64,000 bases of DNA, taken from Aurantimicrobium minutum (GTDB lineage Bacteria; Actinomycetota; Actinomycetes; Actinomycetales; Microbacteriaceae). Position numbers and translations under genes: made by a program. The first letter of the stretch is position 1, and each line of letters begins with the position of its first letter. Below, piece by piece: positions 7,879 to 14,822 of the stretch. The notes under the pieces are model-generated. The model did no database searches. It saw only the letters and a program-made list of their open reading frames with translations, and had not been told where the DNA came from. The DNA lies in the NCBI RefSeq assembly GCF_002355535.1, contig NZ_AP017457.1:62001-126000 (forward strand), read 5' to 3'.

Positions 7879-9389
7879 GAGCCTTACTGCGACTAACAGC
7901 ACTTGTTGCCACGCTGGCATTGACGTTGAGCGCGTGCTCAGCGCCGGTGGTTCCTGAACCTTCGTTACCTCCAGAGAGTATTCCTTCAGAATTAGCCCCG
8001 TTCTACAACCAGGACATCTCCTGGCAGGACTGCTACGAAGCGATGGAGTGTGCGGTCGCCAAGGCGCCTATTGACTGGAGTAACCCTCAAGGACAAACGC
8101 TTGAACTGGCTATGGTGCGGCATGTTGCCTCCAGCTCTGACCGCCTCGGTTCTCTGTTTGTGAACCCTGGGGGACCGGGCGCTTCCGGCGTTGATTTCAT
8201 TGCAAATTCGTTGGACTATGCGGTGAGTAAAGACGTTCAAAAGAATTACGACGTCATTGGTTTTGATCCTCGAGGTGTCGGTCAATCAACCCCCGTGACG
8301 TGTGTTGATTCTGATGCTGAAATGGATGAATATCTTTACGGCTTCTTCGATGCTCCACGTGAATCTCCTGAATGGTTTGCAGAGCGGGCGGCAGCAACAC
8401 AAGCTTTTGCTCAGGATTGTGCGGAAAAATCTGGGGCATTGTTAGAGCATGTGGACACCATCAGTGCTGCACGTGATCTCGACATGCTGAGGTATCTCGT
8501 TGGTGATCGTCAGCTGAACTATCTGGGATATTCCTACGGAACCCTTCTTGGCGCGATCTATGCAGAAACTTTTCCAGCTAATGCGGGGCGCATGGTTCTC
8601 GACGGTGCACTTAACCCGGCATCTTCCAGTTTTGATGTCACTGTGACACAGGCTCAAGGTTTTGAGAAGGCTTTACGGGCGTATCTTGCCGATTGTTTAT
8701 CGCAATCATCCTGCCCTTTCCGTGGCAGCGTCGATCAGGCAATGCAGAGTATCTCTGAACTACTCTCACAGCTGGATAAAGACCCATTAGCAGCTTCTGA
8801 TGGTCGGCTCTTAGGTGCTGATGCCATGGTCACTGCCATCATTGCTCCGCTGTATGACAAAGAAGCCTGGGGGTATCTCTCCGATATTTTCACCGCGGTC
8901 TTCGAAGGAGATGCAGACCCTGCATTTGCGGCTGCGGACTGGTACTACAACCGCTCTGAGGCGGGTGTTTATGGAGATAATTCCACGGAAGCATTCATCG
9001 CGATCAACTGTCTTGATTACCCCACAGAAACCGATCAAACACAGTGGGCACTGCACGCTGAAAAGTTGAAATCAGCTGCTCCAGTGATTGGCCCCTATTT
9101 GGCGTGGGGCGAGCAGTCGTGTGCCACCTGGCCGGCACCTGCGGTGCTGAGCCCCGGTGAAGTTTCTGCTTCAGGTTCTGGGGACATTCTTGTTATTGGG
9201 ACAACAGGTGATCCAGCAACTCCGTATCGTTGGGCACAGGAGCTTGCTGCTCAGCTCGACCACGGTCACCTCATTACCTATGTGGGTGAGGGACACACGG
9301 CTTATAACAAGTCCAACTCGTGCGTGAAAGATGCCGTGGACACTTTCCTGCTCAGAGGAACAGTTCCTGCAAAAGACTTACGCTGCTAA
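7875..9389 (+). CDS. Exported lipoprotein alpha/beta hydrolase (tripeptidyl-aminopeptidase type)
   Basis: 504-residue secreted serine hydrolase of the Streptomyces SlpD/SlpE and tripeptidyl aminopeptidase family. An N-terminal signal ends in lipobox LSAC with the lipid-modified cysteine at residue 21. NPGGPGASG (97-105) is the oxyanion region, GYSYG holds the nucleophile Ser220, and the C-terminal TAP-like domain carries GTTGDPATP and VGEGHTAY with the probable catalytic aspartate and histidine. It likely trims peptides outside the membrane. The start overlaps holB by four bases, and its stop overlaps the end of the convergent peptidase gene. Confidence 0.88.
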   Translation: MRALLRLTALVATLALTLSACSAPVVPEPSLPPESIPSELAPFYNQDISWQDCYEAMECAVAKAPIDWSNPQGQTLELAMVRHVASSSDRLGSLFVNPGGPGASGVDFIANSLDYAVSKDVQKNYDVIGFDPRGVGQSTPVTCVDSDAEMDEYLYGFFDAPRESPEWFAERAAATQAFAQDCAEKSGALLEHVDTISAARDLDMLRYLVGDRQLNYLGYSYGTLLGAIYAETFPANAGRMVLDGALNPASSSFDVTVTQAQGFEKALRAYLADCLSQSSCPFRGSVDQAMQSISELLSQLDKDPLAASDGRLLGADAMVTAIIAPLYDKEAWGYLSDIFTAVFEGDADPAFAAADWYYNRSEAGVYGDNSTEAFIAINCLDYPTETDQTQWALHAEKLKSAAPVIGPYLAWGEQSCATWPAPAVLSPGEVSASGSGDILVIGTTGDPATPYRWAQELAAQLDHGHLITYVGEGHTAYNKSNSCVKDAVDTFLLRGTVPAKDLRC

Positions 9390-10153
9390 TTGCGTAGTCG
9401 GGCCACTCGTTCTTCAATAAGGGGTGATGTACCAAACGCTGCTTCGAGTGCGTATGCAACAACTTCAGGACCGTACAGCTTCACTGCTTCATCGTCGGCA
9501 ATTAGCTCCGTTGCGATTCGAGTTGCCTGAGCCATTCGAGCGCTTGCTGAGAAACCAGGAGCAACTGCGACCGCTAAGACCCCTGCTTCACGGATGGCCC
9601 CATGATGTTCATTGATGTGTGTTTGTTCGTGAACGAGCGCAGCTCCTAATTCACTCGAAGATAGGGCCTGAATTAATCCCGTGCTCGCAACGATAGTGTG
9701 CGCTGAAGGGATAGCCATCAAAATATTTTCTGGTAAATCAATGACGTGAACGCTATGACCGTCGATTGTGTGATGTTGTGAACTTGTGGAAATCATCTGC
9801 CACTGTGACAACAGTTCTGCTCGAGAAGTACGTAAATCACCCACCGCAGCAATGAGCCGGAAGGCCAAGATACCGAGAGCAGCTAACGCAATCCATCCAA
9901 AGACCTGATCCAGGATGGGGAAAATGATTCGGGCATAGTCAGGATCTTCGACGTGTTGTTCGAGGGCGCGACTAACTAACCCGCTGAGAGCGAGGATGAG
10001 GGAAATACCTGCAATTCCCAGCGAAGCGAGCCAGGTAAACAGTACAAACCGGGGATGCTTGTTCATTAGCTGGGGTGCAACGAGAACTCTCGGAGCAACG
10101 AGCGTGACAATGGCGTATACGCCAAAGAGAATCACGATTGCCTGAAGTGACAT
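9386..10153 (-). CDS. M56/M48-type integral membrane zinc metalloprotease
   Basis: 255 residues with membrane segments near 5-25, 37-60 and 77-105, then the zinc motif HEQTH (175-179) and a downstream ELIADDEA (about 216-223) that could supply the third ligand. It lies next to a BlaI-type repressor gene, as in BlaR1/MecR1 systems, where the protease triggers repressor removal. Unlike BlaR1, it has no C-terminal penicillin-binding sensor, so the signal is unlikely to be a beta-lactam through that route. It reads leftward seven bases after the repressor gene and its stop overlaps that of the hydrolase. A link to copper or redox stress is inference from the divergent operon. Confidence 0.8.
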   Translation of the reverse strand: MSLQAIVILFGVYAIVTLVAPRVLVAPQLMNKHPRFVLFTWLASLGIAGISLILALSGLVSRALEQHVEDPDYARIIFPILDQVFGWIALAALGILAFRLIAAVGDLRTSRAELLSQWQMISTSSQHHTIDGHSVHVIDLPENILMAIPSAHTIVASTGLIQALSSSELGAALVHEQTHINEHHGAIREAGVLAVAVAPGFSASARMAQATRIATELIADDEAVKLYGPEVVAYALEAAFGTSPLIEERVARLRN

Positions 10154-10159
10154 CTTCAG

Positions 10160-10519
10160 TTATGAATTATCGATTGCTTTACGCAGGAACGCTCGATCAT
10201 CCTCAGAGAGGGTCCCGGCGAAATGGAGTAATGCCGCCGCGTGGTCATCTGCACTGAGTAGAGCATTGTTCATCAGATCAGTGACGTGATCGACTTTGTT
10301 GGTTGTTGCAGAGAACACGAAACTGCGACCACCCGAAGCAGATTTGGTGACCTGACCTTTGGCGCACATTCTGTCGAGCACGGTTATCAATGTTGTAATT
10401 GCGGGAACATTCTCAGTAAATGTCGCCTGTACTTCTTTAGCAGTGAGTCCTGTTTCAGACGCCCAGAGGATGTCCATGATGGCTGCCTCAAGCTCTCCTC
10501 GATTGCGAGAAGGGGTCAT
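10160..10519 (-). CDS. BlaI/MecI/CopY-family transcriptional repressor
   Basis: 119 residues from ATG 10519, with GGGAGAGA just upstream. The winged-helix family signatures are visible: ELEAAIMDILWASETGLTAK at the start, and TTLITVLDRMCAKGQV as the recognition region. These dimeric repressors bind TAC...GTA dyads and are inactivated by proteolysis or metal. Two such dyads lie between this gene and the divergent PCu(A)C operon. It probably controls both itself and that operon. No CopY-style CxC metal-binding tail is present, which favours control by the adjacent protease. Confidence 0.88.
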   Translation of the reverse strand: MTPSRNRGELEAAIMDILWASETGLTAKEVQATFTENVPAITTLITVLDRMCAKGQVTKSASGGRSFVFSATTNKVDHVTDLMNNALLSADDHAAALLHFAGTLSEDDRAFLRKAIDNS

Positions 10520-10539
10520 TCTCTCTCCCACCTTGCTTG

Positions 10540-10585
10540 TTCTACGTTTTGTAGAATAATATGAATATTCTACGTTACGTAGAAT
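10540..10585. promoter_or_regulatory. Double dyad operator for the BlaI-type repressor
   Basis: Two inverted repeats with the same half-site: TTCTAC-GTTTT-GTAGAA (10540-10556) and ATTCTAC-GTTAC-GTAGAAT (10567-10585), centres 28 bp apart. Half-sites of TAC/GTA type are those recognised by BlaI/MecI/CopY repressors. They fill the gap between the divergent repressor and PCu(A)C genes, where both promoters must lie. Assignment to this repressor is inference from family and position. Confidence 0.8.
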
Positions 10586-10608
10586 ACACCCATCACAAAG
10601 GAACTCGA

Positions 10609-11163
10609 GTGAGCACAACAACTTTCCCCATCAAGCGTGGTCTTTCTCTGACCAGCATTGTCGTTGCGGCTTTGGCTTTGGTGGGCTGCGCCCCAGCAAC
10701 GCCTCAACCTGTCGCCCCAATGGCGACTGATGCATGGGTCAAAGCAGTACCTGAACTCATGGACGGTATGGCTATGACAGGTGTCTTTATGACCCTAGAA
10801 AACTCATCCGATGAAGACATCACGCTCCTAGGTGCCACAAACACCACCGATGGTCTAACACAGTCTCCACTTGAAATTCATGAAGTAGTCAAGAACGATG
10901 CCGGTGACATGGTGATGCAAGAGGCCAATGGTGGAATTGTTATTCCGGCAAAGGGCTCCGTTACCCTCAAGCCAGGTGGATATCACGTGATGTACTGGGA
11001 TCTTCTCAAGCCAATTCCTGCTGGAAGCACCATCACTTTGACGTTGGAATTTTCCAACGGAACTTCTCTTCCTATCGAGGCAATAGCTCGTGAAATTGCA
11101 AACGCAAATGAAACCTACGACCCAGAGGCTGACGCCGAGGGTTCGATGGAAATGAGTCACTAA
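10609..11163 (+). CDS. PCu(A)C-type periplasmic copper chaperone lipoprotein
   Basis: 184 residues from GTG 10609, preceded by AAAGGAA; an ATG upstream at 10561 lies inside the operator and is rejected. The signal ends in lipobox LVGC. The family copper site H(M)...M...H.M is visible as EIHEVV, then VMQ, then GGYHVMY, and the C-terminus ends in a methionine/histidine-rich tail (MEMSH). In the family this protein delivers Cu(I) to cytochrome oxidase CuA sites or binds copper outside the membrane. It is the first gene of a three-gene operon and is controlled by the operator just upstream. Confidence 0.9.
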   Translation: MSTTTFPIKRGLSLTSIVVAALALVGCAPATPQPVAPMATDAWVKAVPELMDGMAMTGVFMTLENSSDEDITLLGATNTTDGLTQSPLEIHEVVKNDAGDMVMQEANGGIVIPAKGSVTLKPGGYHVMYWDLLKPIPAGSTITLTLEFSNGTSLPIEAIAREIANANETYDPEADAEGSMEMSH

Positions 11164-11192
11164 CTCTTAGATAGTCCTGATAGGCAAATTAC

Positions 11193-12431
11193 ATGTCAGA
11201 GTTTTCTCAATCAGAAACACAGGAACCTCGCCCTGCCGTATCGCGGCGAGGTTTCCTCGTTTCTGCTGGGCTTGCCACCGGAGTTGCTGCAGTTGGGGTG
11301 GGAACGGGGTATGCCGTAGCTCAAGCTGAGGCTGCGCAGAAAGCCGCATCCGGGGATTTAGGCCAACAAAAAGTTCCGTTTTACGGAAAACACCAAGCTG
11401 GAATTGAGACACCCTCACAGGCGTATGGAACATTTCTGGGTTGGAAACTAAAGCCTTCGACGGATCGTGAAGGCGCTATTCGGATGATGCGTTTGCTCAC
11501 CGATGACGCCGCGCGCCTGACGCAAGGCGTTCCGGCATTGCCAGATAACGATCCCTATCTCGCACTCAATCCAGCTCGCCTCACAGCAACTTTTGGTTTT
11601 GGCCCGAGCTTCTTTACCAAGCTGGGCTTGGAGTCCAAGATTCCTACTGGCTTTGCTGAACTTCCAACTTTCTCCATTGACAAGCTGAAGCCCGAATTCT
11701 CAGGCGGAGACCTGGTGATTCAGGTGGGGTCAGATGATCCTCTCTCGCTCTCACACGCTGTGCGTCAGCTCACGAGAACTGCGCGTAGTTTTGCCACGAT
11801 CCTCTGGTCACAAAGTGGTTTTACCTCCACACCTGGGGCAAAACCAGAGGGTCAAACAGGACGAAATCTCTTCGGCCAAGTTGATGGCACTGTCAATCCC
11901 CGAACTGCTGAAGAATTTGACGCACAGGTTTGGGCACAGGGGTCACCTCGATGGTTTGACGGTGGAACATCTCTGGTGCTTCGACGGATCGCGATGAACT
12001 TGGATACCTGGGACAAGCTGGATGAGGGAAGTAAGGAACTCTCAGTGGGGCGAAAGCTGTCAAATGGTGCTCCGCTCACAGGAGTCAATGAATTCGACCC
12101 CCCAAACCTTGCCGCAAAATCAGACAATGGTTTGCCGGTCATTCCCTCTTTCGCACATATGCGCCGTGCTCGAACCGATGATGTAACTCAGAAGTTCCTT
12201 CGCCGACCACTGAACTATGACGAAGGAATCAACTCCGATGGCTCCCCAAATGTGGGGTTACTCTTTGCGGCGTATATGGCAAACGTCAGTCACCAATTTG
12301 TGCCGGTACAACAACGGCTTGCTGATTTAGACTTACTAAACACATGGACTACCCCCATTGGCTCAGCAGTGTTTGCATTACCTCCTGGCTGTCAGCCTGG
12401 TGGATTTATTGGAGAAGGATTACTGTCATGA
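11193..12431 (+). CDS. Tat-exported DyP-type heme peroxidase (EfeB-like)
   Basis: 412 residues. The N-terminus has a twin-arginine signal (SRRGFLVSAGLATG), so it is exported folded. The dye-decolorising peroxidase signature GxxDG appears as FGQVDGTVNP and the probable proximal heme histidine is in PSFAHMRRAR. EfeB proteins normally sit with EfeU/EfeO iron-uptake genes; here the neighbours are two copper-binding proteins, so the role may be copper-linked peroxide or heme chemistry at the surface. It starts 29 bases after the PCu(A)C stop and overlaps the CopC gene by ATGA. Confidence 0.9.
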   Translation: MSEFSQSETQEPRPAVSRRGFLVSAGLATGVAAVGVGTGYAVAQAEAAQKAASGDLGQQKVPFYGKHQAGIETPSQAYGTFLGWKLKPSTDREGAIRMMRLLTDDAARLTQGVPALPDNDPYLALNPARLTATFGFGPSFFTKLGLESKIPTGFAELPTFSIDKLKPEFSGGDLVIQVGSDDPLSLSHAVRQLTRTARSFATILWSQSGFTSTPGAKPEGQTGRNLFGQVDGTVNPRTAEEFDAQVWAQGSPRWFDGGTSLVLRRIAMNLDTWDKLDEGSKELSVGRKLSNGAPLTGVNEFDPPNLAAKSDNGLPVIPSFAHMRRARTDDVTQKFLRRPLNYDEGINSDGSPNVGLLFAAYMANVSHQFVPVQQRLADLDLLNTWTTPIGSAVFALPPGCQPGGFIGEGLLS

Positions 12432-13018
12432 TTCGTCGTTTTCGCGCAGTGTTAGCAGCCATGCTGTTGAGTGTTGCTGCTGTTCTCGGTTTCTCAAGTG
12501 TGGCCAATGCACACAGCGATGAATTTCTCTCTGTCCCCGCAAACGGGGCCGTTGTGTCGGATGTCAGCGAATTACAGTTCACCTTTGTCGAGCCTGTGGA
12601 GCAAAGTTTTCCACCTGAGGTTGTGTTGACTGCATCAGACGGAACAGGCTTTGAACTCGGCGCTCCAACCTTTGACGCATCGGGTGCAACGATGACAGTT
12701 CCGATTGTTCAAGGTGCACTGCCCAACGGAAGCTATACCGCGGTCTATCGCATTGTTTCTATCGATGGCCACCCCGCCACGGGCCAGGTTGATTTCACGG
12801 TTGAGGGTTCTGCTGTTGAACCTGCACCGGTTGAAACCCCTATGCCCATTGAGGAGCCTGTGGTCACTGAAGACATGTTGCGCACTACTTCGGTTCACGA
12901 TCCTGCCGTGCCTCAAATGCAACTCTTCCTTGGCATCTCCGCGGCAGTAGCCGGCTTGCTTGCTCTTGTCATTGTGATTATTGCGCTGCGCGGTCGACGC
13001 AACTCGCAGAGCAAATAA
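12428..13018 (+). CDS. CopC-domain copper-binding protein with C-terminal membrane anchor
   Basis: 196 residues. The signal peptide ends in NANA, leaving a mature N-terminus HSDEF, where an N-terminal histidine is the key copper ligand of the CopC fold. The second family landmark DGHPATGQ is present near residue 117. A proline/glutamate linker (about 133-150) leads to one membrane helix (about 168-188) and a basic tail, so the domain is tethered outside. This is the YobA/CopC-only form without a fused CopD. It is translationally coupled to the DyP gene and closes the copper operon. Confidence 0.9.
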   Translation: MIRRFRAVLAAMLLSVAAVLGFSSVANAHSDEFLSVPANGAVVSDVSELQFTFVEPVEQSFPPEVVLTASDGTGFELGAPTFDASGATMTVPIVQGALPNGSYTAVYRIVSIDGHPATGQVDFTVEGSAVEPAPVETPMPIEEPVVTEDMLRTTSVHDPAVPQMQLFLGISAAVAGLLALVIVIIALRGRRNSQSK

Positions 13019-13062
13019 ACAAGCTACTAAGCTAGGTACTTGTTCCGCCTGTGGCGGTTCAC

Positions 13063-13135
13063 GCCGCCTTAGCTCAGTTGGTAGAGCGATTCCCTCGTAA
13101 AGAATAGGTCGCGGGTTCAATTCCCGCAGGCGGCC
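13063..13135 (+). tRNA. tRNA-Thr (anticodon CGU)
   Basis: Cloverleaf: acceptor 13063-13069 pairs with 13128-13134; D-stem GCTC/GAGC; anticodon loop CTCGTAA with CGU at 13096-13098; T-stem GCGGG/CCCGC around TTCAATT. The anticodon stem ATTCC/AGAAT has a C-A mismatch at the pair closing the loop. CCA follows at 13136-13138 after a discriminator C. The threonine identity follows from the anticodon. No clear terminator follows directly. Confidence 0.9.
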
Positions 13136-13291
13136 CCACCTAAAGTCAGATCTTCTCGTGCACTGCGTCTTTTTGTGGTTTGCGGGGGACAAAATCCGGT
13201 CGATTCTTGTATTATCGTTTGAGTCCTAACGACCTCTTTATTTCGTACCCAATTTGGGAATAGAATAAGGAATTCGTAGAAAAGGTGAAGA

Positions 13292-14764
13292 ATGTCAACG
13301 ATTTCCGAATCAGAACTGCTTGCACAGGTACCAACTCAGTTGTACATCAACGGTCAGTGGGTTGATGCTGAAGGAGGCAAGACGGTTGCCGTGCATGACC
13401 CTGCAACAGGTGCTGTGCTGAAAAACATTGCCGATGCATCTCCCGCAGACGGAATGAAAGCTCTGGATGCAGCCGTTGCTGCACAGGATGCATGGGCAGC
13501 AACTCCTCCACGTGTTCGCAGTGACATTCTCCGCAAAGCTTTTGATCGCGTTCAGGAACTTAAGAACGAGTTTGCACTTCTCATGACCCTCGAGATGGGC
13601 AAGCCCCTCGCTGAGGCGATCGGTGAAGTCAACTATGGCTCCGAGTTTCTTCGTTGGTTCAGTGAAGAAGCCGTCCGCATTACCGGTCGCTATGGAACTA
13701 ACCCCGAAGGCACTGGTCGCACCATCGTGACCCACATGCCCGTTGGCCCGAGCTACCTCATCACGCCCTGGAATTTCCCACTGGCAATGGCTACGCGTAA
13801 GATTGCTCCAGCGTTAGCTGCCGGTTGCACGGTCGTCGTGAAGCCAGCAACTCTGACGCCACTGACCACGTTGTATTTCGTGAAAATCTTGGAAGAAGTC
13901 GGTGTTCCCGCAGGTGTGGTGAACGTCTTCACCACCTCCACCACCGCAGCTGTATCTGATCCCATTGTGACCGATAAGCGTCTGCGTAAGCTTTCCTTCA
14001 CCGGTTCCACCGGTGTGGGCCAATCATTGATGAAGCTTGCAACTGAAAACATGCTGCGCACCTCCATGGAACTGGGCGGAAATGCACCATTCCTGGTCTT
14101 TGAAGATGCAGATCTTGATAAGGCCGTCGATGGCGTCATGATTGCAAAGTTCCGCAACATCGGTCAGGCCTGCACCGCAGCCAACCGCGTTATTGTTCAC
14201 GAGGCAGTTGCCGAAGAATTTGCCAAGAAGGTTACCGAGCGCGTGAAGGCAATGAAGATTGGCCGCGGCACTGAAGAGGGCGTCAGCATTGGTCCCCTTA
14301 TCGATGAAAAGGCTGTGGCGAAAGCAAACGAACTCGTTCAAGACGCTGTCGCTAAGGGCGCAACGGTGCTCACCGGTGGCAAAGCCATCGACGGTGCAGG
14401 AACCTTCTATGAGCCCACCGTTCTCACTGGTGTCAAGCCTGGCGCAGACATCATGACGGAAGAAATCTTTGGACCGGTTCTCTCGATTACTACTTTCTCC
14501 ACCGAGGAAGAAGGCATCAAGATTGCTAACGACACCGAATACGGTCTGATTGGTTACGTCTACACCGAAGATTTCCAGCGCGGTCAGCGTCTGATTGAGA
14601 AACTTCAGACCGGCATGATGGGTCTCAACGCTGGAGTAATCTCCAACGCTTCAGCACCATTCGGTGGAGTCAAGATGTCCGGTTTGGGCCGTGAAGGCGG
14701 TTTCGAAGGCATCAATGAGTACCTGTCGGTGAAGTACACCATGACACCCAACCCCTTCGCCTAA
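13292..14764 (+). CDS. gabD: Succinate-semialdehyde dehydrogenase (aldehyde dehydrogenase family)
   Basis: 490-residue NAD(P)-dependent aldehyde dehydrogenase. The Rossmann motif FTGSTGVG, general-base glutamate in MELGG (about residue 260) and nucleophile cysteine in GQACTAANR (about 294) are all intact. Length and the overall pattern (LTLEMGKPLAEA, TPWNFPLAMATRK, EEIFGPVLS) match succinate-semialdehyde dehydrogenases of the GabD group, which oxidise succinate semialdehyde to succinate. Other short-chain aldehydes are possible substrates. AAAGGTGAAG precedes the ATG; a strong hairpin follows the stop. It stands alone as a transcription unit. Confidence 0.85.
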   Translation: MSTISESELLAQVPTQLYINGQWVDAEGGKTVAVHDPATGAVLKNIADASPADGMKALDAAVAAQDAWAATPPRVRSDILRKAFDRVQELKNEFALLMTLEMGKPLAEAIGEVNYGSEFLRWFSEEAVRITGRYGTNPEGTGRTIVTHMPVGPSYLITPWNFPLAMATRKIAPALAAGCTVVVKPATLTPLTTLYFVKILEEVGVPAGVVNVFTTSTTAAVSDPIVTDKRLRKLSFTGSTGVGQSLMKLATENMLRTSMELGGNAPFLVFEDADLDKAVDGVMIAKFRNIGQACTAANRVIVHEAVAEEFAKKVTERVKAMKIGRGTEEGVSIGPLIDEKAVAKANELVQDAVAKGATVLTGGKAIDGAGTFYEPTVLTGVKPGADIMTEEIFGPVLSITTFSTEEEGIKIANDTEYGLIGYVYTEDFQRGQRLIEKLQTGMMGLNAGVISNASAPFGGVKMSGLGREGGFEGINEYLSVKYTMTPNPFA

Positions 14765-14780
14765 GCTTCCCAACACAAGA

Positions 14781-14810
14781 AGAATCCCCCTCCGCTAGGA
14801 GGGGGATTCT
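14781..14810. terminator. Bidirectional stem-loop between gabD and the ABC exporter gene
   Basis: AGAATCCCCCTCC pairs perfectly with GGAGGGGGATTCT across a GCTA tetraloop. It sits between the ends of two convergent genes, so it can terminate both. The right-hand side is followed by GTGTTT rather than a long T run. Confidence 0.8.
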
Positions 14811-14822
14811 GTGTTTGCGGGC

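Noticed and set aside
9386-10519. Beta-lactam resistance regulator pair
   Set aside because: No beta-lactamase or penicillin-binding gene is adjacent and the protease lacks the sensor domain, so a blaR-blaI label would mislead.
10561-10608. Upstream ATG of the PCu(A)C gene
   Set aside because: It lies within the second operator dyad, and the GTG at 10609 has a ribosome binding site and starts the signal peptide.
12635-13192. Long minus-strand open frame covering copC and the tRNA
   Set aside because: It reads through a tRNA gene and opposite a clear CopC gene; its product has no recognisable domain. It is a shadow frame.
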